Positions 41,235-49,287 are shown, counted from the stretch's first letter. The stretch is DNA of 64,000 nucleotides from Rhodanobacter thiooxydans (GCF_030291135.1 NZ_CP127409.1:2294001-2358000), one strand, 5' to 3'. Program-made: numbers and translations. Notes: generated from the sequence alone by a model not told the origin.

Positions 41235-42116
41235 CTACGCCGCGCGCGTTGCGATCGCCGCCAGCAGCTGCAGGTTCAGTGCGTGCTGCTGCGTCTGCCA
41301 GCCGGCGAGCTGCGCGGGATCGATTGCCGGCTGCGCATCCATCGCCGACAGGCGCCGTTTCCACCAGCTGCGGTAGCGGTAGTGCGAGACCTCGCCGTTG
41401 ATGTCGCTGCCGACCAGGCCATGGCGCAGGCTGTCGATCAGCGCCAGCGCGTGCGGCAGCAGCAGGCGGCCCTGGTCCCAGTTCGTCCGTGCCACTTCGG
41501 CGGCAAACACATCCTTGTCGATCGACAGGTAGCTCGGCGCCGTCTGCGTGCGCTGGCATTCGATGAACGCATCGACCATCGCCTCGGCCGAGTCGAAACC
41601 ACGGAACGCCCGCGCCAGGCCAAGCCGGCGCGCCCAGCGCGTGTCGACGCCCATGCTCCAGTAGGTCAGCTTGTGCCTGAGCAGCGGCGTGAGGTAGTTC
41701 TCCCACGCATGGCCACCACCGATGTCGCCGGAGGTGATGCCGAGCACATGCACCTGGCTGACCTGCGGCAACATCGCCACCTTGCGTACCCACGAGCCGC
41801 AATGCACGCCGAACGGGAAGCGCATGTTGTCCGGATGGTTGTCCAGCACCACCACCTGGAACGGCGTGGCCGGTCGCAGGCGCGCGATCAGCGGCCAGCT
41901 GAGGTGGTGGAAGTCGCCGCTGCCGGTGAACACGGTGCCATGGCGTTCCGGCAGCAGCTGGTCCAGCATCGTGCCGAAGCGCCGCATCGTCGCCAGCGAG
42001 CAGCCGAAGCGGATCGACTCCTGCCAGTGCTCCAGCGGCAGCACCAGGCGGTCCGGCAGCGGCCCGACCGAGCGGTCGATGTCGAGCACCACGGGACGGT
42101 TCGCGAGGTCATTCAT
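41235..42116 (-). CDS. Arginase/ureohydrolase-fold protein with variant motifs
   Basis: 293 aa, not a canonical arginase, but the metal-binding motifs of the fold are all recognisable: GSGDFHH (His70 or His71; cf. GGDHS), DNHPD (Asp92, His94, Asp96; cf. DAHxD), SIDKD (Asp200, Asp202; cf. SxDxDxxDP) and GSDINGE (Asp238, Glu242; cf. GFDxxEVNP). It is therefore probably a metal-dependent amidohydrolase of unknown substrate. Its ATG overlaps the FemAB-like stop by 8 nt (ATGAATGA). I infer a deacylase or ureohydrolase step in the pathway encoded around it. Confidence 0.68.
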   Translation of the reverse strand: MNDLANRPVVLDIDRSVGPLPDRLVLPLEHWQESIRFGCSLATMRRFGTMLDQLLPERHGTVFTGSGDFHHLSWPLIARLRPATPFQVVVLDNHPDNMRFPFGVHCGSWVRKVAMLPQVSQVHVLGITSGDIGGGHAWENYLTPLLRHKLTYWSMGVDTRWARRLGLARAFRGFDSAEAMVDAFIECQRTQTAPSYLSIDKDVFAAEVARTNWDQGRLLLPHALALIDSLRHGLVGSDINGEVSHYRYRSWWKRRLSAMDAQPAIDPAQLAGWQTQQHALNLQLLAAIATRAA

Positions 42117-43179
42117 CGGCGGCTTCCGCGGCCGTCTGCCAGTGGCGGTCGCTCTCGAAATGGCTGCCCAGACGGCGCAGCAGCGCGCGCAGCAGGGGGT
42201 TGCGGGCGTACACCGCATGACGGGTGAAGGTCATGCGGGCGCCGAGGAAGGATTTCACCTCGGGGTCGGTCCAGCCGGCCACGTAGTGGCTCAGGCCACG
42301 CTCGCGCGCGTAGCCGAGGTTGTGCATCCAGCTCACGAAGTAGAGGTTGTGTTCGCGCGCCGCCGGGTAGGCGAAGCCGATGTACTTGTCGATCAGCTTG
42401 CCACCGTGCTCGTAGCAGAGGTTCCAGCCGATCATCTCCCCTTCGTGGCGGTAGACGAACACCACGCCGCCGCTGGCCGCGTCCTGCAGCAACAGGCGGA
42501 AGAAGGCCGGACTCAGGCGGTCGAAGTGGATCGTGCTTTGTACGTACACGTTGTCGAACAGCGCGTAGAGCGCCGCCAGCGTCGTCTCGTCGCCGAAGCA
42601 GGCGTCGCCGGTGCGCAGCGTCTCGATCGCCAGCCCGGCGCGCGAGCGCAGCTTGCGCCGGATATTCTTGCGCCGGCCGGACGACAGCCGGGCCAGGTAC
42701 TCGTCGTCCGAGCCGAAGTCGATCGGCACCCAGGCCAGTGCCTGGCCTTCCAGCAGCACGAAACCCTCGGCTTCGCAGGCTGCGGCGAAGGCGCGCGCGT
42801 GGGCGTTCGCCGCGTCGTCCAGCAGCGGCGAATCCTGCGCGATGTCCTTCACGATCAGCAACCGGCACTCGCTGCCGAAAGCCGTTTTCAGCCCATGCGC
42901 CAGCGCCACCGGCGCTACCTGCGGCGGCAGCGGCGCGTACTCGGTCACGGTGGTACCGGCGAAGCGGGTGCGCCAGCGCAGCAGCCGGCTCCAGTGGCGA
43001 TACAGCGGCAGCGCGGCCACCCGCCGGCGCAGCGCGTCGTCGGCCGTGGTCAGCAGGTCGAACGGCGCCACGAAGGCCGGCATGCCCTGCGGCGAATGGT
43101 CCACCGCGAAACCGAGCGGCGGCTCGACCATGAACGCCGCAAGCAGCGCGTCCGGCTCCAGTTGCGAAATGAAAGGCAT
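42109..43179 (-). CDS. FemAB/BioF2-like GNAT acyltransferase
   Basis: 356 aa. C-terminal GNAT-type (Acetyltransf_6) domain: FVYRHEGEMIGWNLCYEHGGKLIDKYIGFAY, then a conserved basic/Gly patch (KSFLGARM). Relatives move aminoacyl or acyl groups, including acyl-ACP-dependent N-acyltransferases of bacterial sphingolipid and ornithine-lipid pathways. It is divergent from the ACP gene by 93 nt, which suggests that ACP as its donor. Assignment to the broad family is firmer than the chemistry. Confidence 0.75.
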   Translation of the reverse strand: MPFISQLEPDALLAAFMVEPPLGFAVDHSPQGMPAFVAPFDLLTTADDALRRRVAALPLYRHWSRLLRWRTRFAGTTVTEYAPLPPQVAPVALAHGLKTAFGSECRLLIVKDIAQDSPLLDDAANAHARAFAAACEAEGFVLLEGQALAWVPIDFGSDDEYLARLSSGRRKNIRRKLRSRAGLAIETLRTGDACFGDETTLAALYALFDNVYVQSTIHFDRLSPAFFRLLLQDAASGGVVFVYRHEGEMIGWNLCYEHGGKLIDKYIGFAYPAAREHNLYFVSWMHNLGYARERGLSHYVAGWTDPEVKSFLGARMTFTRHAVYARNPLLRALLRRLGSHFESDRHWQTAAEAADE

Positions 43180-43272
43180 GAGTAAGCGAGTTTGCCTAGA
43201 CTTGTGTCAGCTAGCCTGCGTGAGGCACCTTGCGCCAGCCTTCCATTGTTGCCTGCCATCAAGGACCCTGTC
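43180..43272. promoter_or_regulatory. Divergent promoter region between acyltransferase and ACP
   Basis: 93 nt separate two start codons on opposite strands, so promoters for both operons must lie here or inside the genes. TTGCCT-14-TAGCCT is visible on the plus strand but the spacing is poor. No operator-like palindrome stands out. Confidence 0.4.
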
Positions 43273-43545
43273 ATGACCGCAACGACCCAGCAGCAAGTCT
43301 TCGAGATCATCGCCACGCAGGCCAAGATCGACGCGGCGACGATCAAGCCCGAATCCACCCTGAAGGACCTCGGTATCGCTTCGCTGGAGGCGATCGAGCT
43401 GATCTTCGACATCGAAGAGCACTTCGACATCACCTTCCCCGACCAGCAGGGCGCCAACTTCGACAGCGACACCGCGCAGAGCCTGGTCGACGCAGTGGAC
43501 AAGGCGCTGGCCGACAAGGCTGCCGCCGGCGAGGGAGCGAACTGA
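43273..43545 (+). CDS. Acyl carrier protein
   Basis: 90 aa acidic helical protein with the phosphopantetheine site DLGIASLEAIELIFDIEEHFDI (Ser37). It diverges from the housekeeping AcpP pattern (GADSLDTV), so it is probably dedicated to the local pathway. Needs activation by a phosphopantetheinyl transferase elsewhere. Its stop overlaps the ketosynthase ATG (TGATG). Confidence 0.9.
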   Translation: MTATTQQQVFEIIATQAKIDAATIKPESTLKDLGIASLEAIELIFDIEEHFDITFPDQQGANFDSDTAQSLVDAVDKALADKAAAGEGAN

Positions 43546-44777
43546 TGCAGAGCCTGCCGCTGCGCCGCGTGGTGATCACCGGCATGGGCGCAATCAGCCC
43601 GCTCGGCGTCGGTGCCGCGGCGCTGTGGCAAGGCCTGTGCGAAGGGCGCAGCGCGATTGGCCCGCTGCGCCACCCCGACGCCGAACGATTGCGCGTAAAG
43701 GTCGCCGCGCAGGTGCCGGCCAGCTTCGACCCGGCGGCGGACATCGACGAACGCACCCTGCCGATGCTCGACCGCACCTCGGAATTTGCGCTGCACGCGG
43801 CGCGTGAAGCGGTCGCTCAATCCGGGGTGGATTTCGCCAACCACGGACTCGGACTGCGCACCGCGGTGATCGTCGGCACCGGCGTGGGTGGCGAGACCAC
43901 CCAGGACGAGCAGAGTCGGCGGCTGTACGCGGAGAATTCCAACCGCGCGCATCCGCTCACCATCGTGCGGCTGATGACCAACGCCTCGGCCAGCCAGATC
44001 AGCATCGCGTACGGTTTGCGCGGCCCCACCTTCGCGGTCGCCAGCGCCTGCGCCTCGGCCAACCACGCGATCATCCAGGCCGCACAAATGATCCGCTACG
44101 GCATGGCTGACGCCGCCATCACCGGCGGCACCGAGGCCTGCCTCACCTACGGCGCGCTGCGTGCGTGGGAAGCGATGCGCGTGCTGGCCGACGACACCTG
44201 TCGCCCGTTCAGCGCCAACCGGCGCGGCCTGGTGCTCGGCGAAGGCGCGGCCATCTTCGTGCTGGAATCCATGGAGCATGCGCAGGCGCGCGGCGCCACC
44301 ATCCTCGCCGAACTGGCCGGCTGCGGCATGACCGCCGACGCCACCGACATCGTGATGCCCAGCGCGGAAGGCTCGTCCGCCGCGATGCGCCAGGCGCTGG
44401 ACGACGCCGGCCTGGCGCCGCAGGACGTCGACTACATCAACGCCCACGGCACCGGTACCCAGGCCAACGACGCCACCGAGACGAAGGCGATCCGTCTCGC
44501 CTTCGGCGCGCACGCCGACCGCCTCGCGGTGTCCTCCACCAAGTCCATGCACGGCCACGCCCTGGGCGCCTCCGGCGCACTGGAACTGGTCGCCGCGATC
44601 GGTGCCCTGCGCGACAACGTGGTGCCGCCCACCGCGAACCTCGACAAGATCGACCCCGCCTGCGACCTCGACTACGTGCCGAACACCGCGCGCGAGATGC
44701 CGGTGCGGGCGGTGCTCAGCAACTCGTTCGCGTTCGGCGGGTTGAACGCGGTGCTGGCGTTGAAGCGGGCGCCCTGA
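43545..44777 (+). CDS. Beta-ketoacyl-ACP synthase (FabF-type)
   Basis: 410-aa condensing enzyme of KAS II type. Catalytic triad Cys169 (ASACASANH), His301 (NAHGTGT) and His336 (KSMHGH, with Lys333). No reductase or dehydratase is near, so it may perform one chain extension, or a decarboxylative condensation, on acyl-ACP. Coupled to the ACP gene; followed by repeats rather than another gene. Confidence 0.92.
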   Translation: MQSLPLRRVVITGMGAISPLGVGAAALWQGLCEGRSAIGPLRHPDAERLRVKVAAQVPASFDPAADIDERTLPMLDRTSEFALHAAREAVAQSGVDFANHGLGLRTAVIVGTGVGGETTQDEQSRRLYAENSNRAHPLTIVRLMTNASASQISIAYGLRGPTFAVASACASANHAIIQAAQMIRYGMADAAITGGTEACLTYGALRAWEAMRVLADDTCRPFSANRRGLVLGEGAAIFVLESMEHAQARGATILAELAGCGMTADATDIVMPSAEGSSAAMRQALDDAGLAPQDVDYINAHGTGTQANDATETKAIRLAFGAHADRLAVSSTKSMHGHALGASGALELVAAIGALRDNVVPPTANLDKIDPACDLDYVPNTAREMPVRAVLSNSFAFGGLNAVLALKRAP

Positions 44778-44810
44778 GCGGGAACGCCTCAAGCAGCCCG
44801 CCTCTCACCC

Positions 44811-45125
44811 GTCATTCCTGCGAAGGCAGGAATCGCACTTCACCCGTCGCGCAAGACGACGCATGCCTTGTAGAAGCGCGCTTGTGCGCGATGCTCTCGG
44901 GGCATTCAGAGCGAAGAGCTTTCGTCTGCCTTCGGCAGCCGAGTTACTTTCTCTTTGCGTGGCCACGCATGCGCAGGAGCGCATGTGAACGGCGAAGCCG
45001 GCCCGAAGGGCGGAGGGCAGGATGCCCGGAGTGTCGACCCCGACTCACCACCGCACAGGGGCCCCCGGTAGAGCAGCGGGCCATCCTGGCCCGCACTTTC
45101 AGAAAAAGCCGGAGCAAAGCCAAAG
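44811..45125. repeat. Repeat-rich gap with partial long-hairpin element
   Basis: 44815-44834: ATTCCTGC-gaag-GCAGGAAT. 44873-44899: GCGCGCTTGTGCGC-type GGAGC repeat. 44906-44955: TCAGAGCGAAGAGCTTTCGTC... ACTTTCTCTT, the left arm of the hairpin found complete at 11404-11509, without its right arm. The rest (to 45125) is GC-rich sequence without a convincing gene. The adjoining 45126-45383 has lower GC and no gene either. Confidence 0.7.
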
Positions 45126-45383
45126 CACCGCGCGCGGCCTGTCATGTCCCTTCACAAGGGCAAGAGTTACAGAGCCAATTGCTGATCGACCGCTTGAATC
45201 CAAGACCCGAAGCGGACGTTCACGGACCCGGCTCGCCGTCCGGCTATACGCTTGGTTGTGAGCCGGACTCGGCGAAGATAAGCTCCCTTCAGAACAAGGG
45301 GTTGCGTCAGAATTTCTTGGCGCGATCGCGCATGTATAACCGGGCTCACGGGTCCGCCTATTCAGTAGTTAGAGGTCGAAAAC

Positions 45384-45887
45384 ATGAAGCCACAAGAGCT
45401 CATGACACTTGCGCTACGAGTGTTGGCCGTTTTCGTAGCTTCGCAGGCCTTTGAATACCTAGCTGACGCTGCCGCCTTCGTGGTTATGCCGATGCAAAAT
45501 GAGGTCGGCATGCCGTTCTCAATCATCGCCATAATTTCGTTGTTCGGGCCGGCATTCGCGGCAATCGTCATCTGGTGGTGTGCACCTCACCTCGCGAGGC
45601 TGGCGGCGCGGGGCATCAGCGATGAACCCGTGGCCCACGTAAACGTCCAGTCAGTTGTCAACGCAACATTCGTCGCCGCAGGCACGCTCATCTTCGTCTT
45701 TGCGTTTCCGGCGTTGGTCGCTACGGCTATTCGTGCGTTTGGCACGCCTTCGCTATCCATAGTCGCCTCGCTGGTATCAAGTGTTTTACGGTGCCTGCTC
45801 GGTGTTGTTCTTGTTTTTGGCTCTCGGGCTACGTCGAAGCTTCTGCTTCGGCTCCGTTACGCTGGCACCGGTGGTCGCAGCCTCTAA
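45384..45887 (+). CDS. Integron-cassette membrane protein of unknown function
   Basis: 167 aa with four predicted transmembrane helices and no recognised family. Codon use is less GC-biased than the neighbours, and the stop (TAA) lies inside the first bases of an attC site, as usual in gene cassettes. A core-like GTTAGAG (45368-45374) sits 15 nt before the ATG and may be the 5' recombination point. The gene is therefore best read as a laterally acquired cassette. Confidence 0.75.
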   Translation: MKPQELMTLALRVLAVFVASQAFEYLADAAAFVVMPMQNEVGMPFSIIAIISLFGPAFAAIVIWWCAPHLARLAARGISDEPVAHVNVQSVVNATFVAAGTLIFVFAFPALVATAIRAFGTPSLSIVASLVSSVLRCLLGVVLVFGSRATSKLLLRLRYAGTGGRSL

Positions 45888-45937
45888 CCATTCGTTCAAG
45901 GCGGACGGCTACGCCGCCGCTTAACTCCAGCGTTAGA
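45883..45937 (+). other. attC recombination site (integron cassette)
   Basis: 55 nt from TCTAAC to GTTAGA with the two-box structure TTCGTTCAAG ... CTTAACTCCAGC and a central GCGG/CCGC stem. It matches the layout and much of the sequence of the attC of aadA cassettes as I recall it. The G^TTAG core is at 45932-45937. No integron integrase gene is in the window. Confidence 0.92.
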
Positions 45938-45958
45938 ACGGCTAGGGGAACTACACGG

Positions 45959-46147
45959 ATGGCCGTCAATCAGCAGGCACAGCAATGCTGGGATCGAGCG
46001 TGTGATTGCCTCGCAACTGCAAAGATTTTTGAGCGCCGAGCAAGGGCATACCGTACCAAGCTGGATTGGCTTTCCTACTTGGGAATCGGGGGGACGCCGG
46101 GAGGGCGCCGACTGGTCGGTTGGCGGCACTTGCCCGATGGTCGCTGA
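45959..46147 (+). pseudogene. Truncated SLATT-like effector fragment in second cassette position
   Basis: 62 codons beginning 27 nt after the attC core. Residues 10-41 (W-x3-CDCLATAKIFERRARAYRTKLDWLSYLGI) resemble the N-terminus of SLATT two-TM effector proteins of nucleotide-triggered conflict systems. The first membrane helix expected after LGI is absent and the frame breaks into unrelated sequence. No second attC is visible. So it is a decayed cassette; the SLATT reading is by pattern only. Confidence 0.5.
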
Positions 46148-46306
46148 CCGACAAAAGAGGCGTTCGCGACCGTCATGTGTTCGGGAAGGCTCGTTGCCGC
46201 CACGCGGTTGTGCGAACACATGCTGTAAAACGCATTCAAGAAAAAGCCCGTTCCACATATCTCCGTCGTGAAGTAGCGTTGCCACCAATCAACGAGGAAA
46301 CGAGCC

Positions 46307-47536
46307 ATGAAAAGGGCAATGTTCCGCTGCTTGATGCTGCTGATTCCGATGTTTCCACTGATCGCGGCAGCGGCGCCCGGTTCCAGCCGGTATCTTTTCG
46401 TGTGGGCCATGGAAGCCAGTCATCCTCACGCCGCTGATACGGCAATGACGCCGGCCGGTATCGCCGCAAGGCGTGTTCGACTCGGACTGGGCAACGACTT
46501 CCTCGCCGTGTTCGATGTCGGTAAAGGACCGTCGTTCGGAAAGCTCGTGGCGATGCTGCCCGTTGGTGAGGCGGTGATGGCGCATCACACGAACTATGCG
46601 GAACCCCCGAATGGTGTCCTGTATGCCAACGACTGGTTCGGGAACAGTACTTACGTCTTTGACCTTCGTGACCCCGTGCATCCGCGGTTGGCGCGGAAAT
46701 TCGGTAGCGTCGGCACTTTCGGCTATCCACACTCGTTCGCCTATCTGTCAAACGGAAATATGTTGGCGACCTTCCAGTATTCCGGCGGGTTCAATCATGC
46801 CTCGGGCGGACTGGTGGAATTCGATCCGCAAGGACGGGTCGTGAGAACTGCGTCGGCGATCGTGCCAGGGCATCCCAACATTCGCCCGTACAGCTTGGCA
46901 GTTGATGAAAAGCTCAACCGCGTAGTCACCGGCAGCGCGGACATGATGGGCGCGCAGCCCAGCCACGTGGCGCAGGTCTGGCAGCTTTCCGACCTGAAGT
47001 TGATCAGAACCCTGCCGCTGCCGCCGCAACCCGACTGGTTTTACGATACGGCTGCGGATTCGTCCGAGCCTCGCCTGCTGGCAGACGGCAAAACAGTCGT
47101 CGTACCGACGTTCAACTGCGGTCTTTTCCTGGTTCAGAACCTGGCGGGCGATAATCCATCGCTGCAACATGTCTATGACTTCGGCTACCGCACCTGCGAG
47201 GTGCCGGTAGTCGCGGGCAATTTTCTGGTGGAAACGATGCAGAGCGGGCACGCCATCGCGAGTCTCGACATGCATGATCCGGAACATCCTCGCGAAGTCA
47301 GCCGCATTCTGCTACCGCCGGATGAATACCCGCATTGGCTATCCCTCGAACCGGGCGGCAACCGTCTGGTTATCACGGGTTATGGCGCGCTCGATACCAA
47401 AGTGCGCTTCGCCACGATTGATCGCCGCACCGGCAAACTGACACTCGAGTCAGATGTGATCGAATTGACGCGCGCGTGGCCGGATGGTTGGAAGGGGAGC
47501 GCCATTCCGCACGGCACCGTTTTCAGCAACCCTTGA
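46307..47536 (+). CDS. Secreted selenium-binding-like beta-propeller protein
   Basis: 409 aa with a signal peptide (1-23). Repeated blade-like motifs and conserved His/Cys patches (HHTNY, YPHSFAYL, PTFNCGLF, PHWL, PHGTVF) resemble SBP56/methanethiol-oxidase-type proteins and YncE-like propellers. A copper site built from the histidines is possible. Its neighbours give no pathway context: an integron remnant upstream and repeats downstream. GC content is slightly below the genome level. Confidence 0.7.
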   Translation: MKRAMFRCLMLLIPMFPLIAAAAPGSSRYLFVWAMEASHPHAADTAMTPAGIAARRVRLGLGNDFLAVFDVGKGPSFGKLVAMLPVGEAVMAHHTNYAEPPNGVLYANDWFGNSTYVFDLRDPVHPRLARKFGSVGTFGYPHSFAYLSNGNMLATFQYSGGFNHASGGLVEFDPQGRVVRTASAIVPGHPNIRPYSLAVDEKLNRVVTGSADMMGAQPSHVAQVWQLSDLKLIRTLPLPPQPDWFYDTAADSSEPRLLADGKTVVVPTFNCGLFLVQNLAGDNPSLQHVYDFGYRTCEVPVVAGNFLVETMQSGHAIASLDMHDPEHPREVSRILLPPDEYPHWLSLEPGGNRLVITGYGALDTKVRFATIDRRTGKLTLESDVIELTRAWPDGWKGSAIPHGTVFSNP

Positions 47537-47539
47537 GGC

Positions 47540-47780
47540 GGTACTGCGAGGAAGCAATCCTCGCCAAGTCATGCGGGCGAACCATCGAAAGCCAATATCG
47601 TGGTCTCTTGCTTTTGAAGCTCTCGCTCTCTCCCAAATAACACACATAAGCGAGCGGGCTCCTGCAAAGGTATTCATTGCCAGGCGAAGTGCGATGCCTG
47701 CCTTCGCAGGCATGACGGATGTGAGGGTGCGATGCCTGCCTTCGCAGACATGACGGGGAGAGGGAGAAAGCCGCGGGTAT
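47540..47780. repeat. Repeat island with copies of the 11.5-kb elements
   Basis: 47650-47725 is a near-identical copy of 11537-11610 (GCGAGCGGGCTCCTGC through the GCCTGC-cttc-GCAGGC hairpin). A second copy of the hairpin follows at 47727-47755 with one base changed (GCAGACAT). No gene is visible in this gap. Confidence 0.8.
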
Positions 47781-47781
47781 G

Positions 47782-47812
47782 AAAAAGGCCCGGCAGTCAC
47801 CTGCCGGGCCTT
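47782..47812 (-). terminator. Rho-independent terminator of the class III aminotransferase
   Basis: On the minus strand AAGGCCCGGCAG-gtga-CTGCCGGGCCTT followed by TTTTT (47786-47782), 19 nt past the stop codon. Confidence 0.88.
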
Positions 47813-47830
47813 CGATCCACATTGCGACTA

Positions 47831-49234
47831 TCAGCCCTTCTTGGCCTTCGTCAGCAACTGATCCAGCAGCGACATCGCCAGATCGATCTCCTCGTGGGTG
47901 ATGTCCAGCGACGGCGCGAAGGTGATCACGTTCTTGTACCAGCCGCCCACGTCAAGCACGAGGCCGATCTTCTTGCCATTGTGCTCGAGGTCGCCGGCGA
48001 GGCCGATGTCGACCATCTTGTCGAGCAGTGCCTTGTTCGGGGTGAAGCCGTCCTCGGTGCAGATCTCCGCGCGCAGGGCGAGGCCCAGGCCGTCGACGTC
48101 GCCGATTTCCTTGTGCTTCTTCTGCAGCCCGCGCAGGCCTTCGAGGAAGTGCGCGCCCTTCTTCGGCACGGTGGTCTCGTAGTCCAGCTCGTAGCCCATC
48201 TTGATGACTTCGAGGCCGAGCGAGGTGCCCAGCGGGTTGGAGTTGAACGTGCTGTGGGTTGAGCCTGGCGGGAAGATGGTCGGGTTGATCAGCTCCTCGC
48301 GTGCCCACAGCCCGGACAGCGGGTTCAGGCCGTTGGTGAGCGCCTTGCCGAACACGACCACGTCCGGCGTCACGCCGAAATGTTCGATCGACCACAGCTT
48401 GCCGGTGCGCCAGAAACCCATCTGGATTTCATCGGACACCATCAGGATGCCGTACTGGTCGAGCACCTTCTTCAGGCCCTTGAAGAAGCCCGGCGGCGGG
48501 ATCACGTAACCGCCGGTGCCCTGGATCGGCTCGACGTAGAACGCGGCGTACTCGCACTGGTTCGTCTTCGGATCCCACACGCCGTTGTATTCGGTTTCGA
48601 ACAGGCGCGCGAACTGGTTCACGCAGCTGTCGGAATACTCCTCGGCGGTCATGCCCTTCGGGCGACGGAACGGGTACGGGAACGGCAGGAACATCGCACG
48701 CTCGCCGAAATGGCCGAAGCGGCGGCGGTAGCGGTAGCTGGAGGTGATCGACGAGGCGCCCAGCGTGCGGCCGTGGTAGCCGCCCTCGAAGGCGAACATC
48801 AGGCTCTTGCCGTTCTTGTAGTTGCGCACCAGCTTGAGCGAATCCTCGATCGCCTGCGCGCCGCCCACGTTAAAGTGCACGCGGCCGTCCAGGCCGAACT
48901 TCTTCTTGGCGTCCAGCGCCACCGTCTTGGCCAGCTCGATGCGAGTCTGGTGCAGGTACTGGCTGGCCACCTGCGGCAGCAGGTCGATCTGGTTCTTCAG
49001 CACGTTATTGAGGCGCTTGTTGCCGTAGCCGAAGTTGACCGCCGAGTACCACATCTGCAGGTCGAGGAACGGCACGCCGGCGGTGTCGTACATGTAACTG
49101 CCTTCGCAGGTGCGAAAGATCTTCGGCGGGTCCACGTAATGCACGGTGTCGCCGAACGAGCTGTACTTCGCCTCGTCGGCAAGCAGCTGGGCGTCGTCGA
49201 TCACCGCGGAGGCGTTCTTGTCGAAAACATTCAT
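47831..49234 (-). CDS. Class III PLP aminotransferase
   Basis: 467 aa, fold type I aminotransferase (ornithine/4-aminobutyrate family). PLP lysine in FGKALTNG near residue 296; the SDEIQMGFWRTG motif (Asp before Glu-Ile-Gln) and GGYHGRTLG are diagnostic. Annotated in related genomes as an 'aspartate aminotransferase family' member; the amine donor is unknown. The HAD phosphatase gene is 53 nt upstream on the same strand, so the two probably form an operon. It ends at a strong terminator. Confidence 0.88.
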   Translation of the reverse strand: MNVFDKNASAVIDDAQLLADEAKYSSFGDTVHYVDPPKIFRTCEGSYMYDTAGVPFLDLQMWYSAVNFGYGNKRLNNVLKNQIDLLPQVASQYLHQTRIELAKTVALDAKKKFGLDGRVHFNVGGAQAIEDSLKLVRNYKNGKSLMFAFEGGYHGRTLGASSITSSYRYRRRFGHFGERAMFLPFPYPFRRPKGMTAEEYSDSCVNQFARLFETEYNGVWDPKTNQCEYAAFYVEPIQGTGGYVIPPPGFFKGLKKVLDQYGILMVSDEIQMGFWRTGKLWSIEHFGVTPDVVVFGKALTNGLNPLSGLWAREELINPTIFPPGSTHSTFNSNPLGTSLGLEVIKMGYELDYETTVPKKGAHFLEGLRGLQKKHKEIGDVDGLGLALRAEICTEDGFTPNKALLDKMVDIGLAGDLEHNGKKIGLVLDVGGWYKNVITFAPSLDITHEEIDLAMSLLDQLLTKAKKG

Positions 49235-49287
49235 CGGAAATCCGGAGTCGGTAAACAGGATGGGAAAAGCACGCGGGCTGGTGGCGG

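Noticed and set aside
45022-45261. Short open frames in the gap after the ketosynthase gene
   Set aside because: Overlap repeats, lack a ribosome-binding site and have no family resemblance.
44778-47830. Prophage or transposon at the low-GC region
   Set aside because: No transposase, integrase, phage gene or tRNA attachment site is visible; only cassette and repeat features support transfer.
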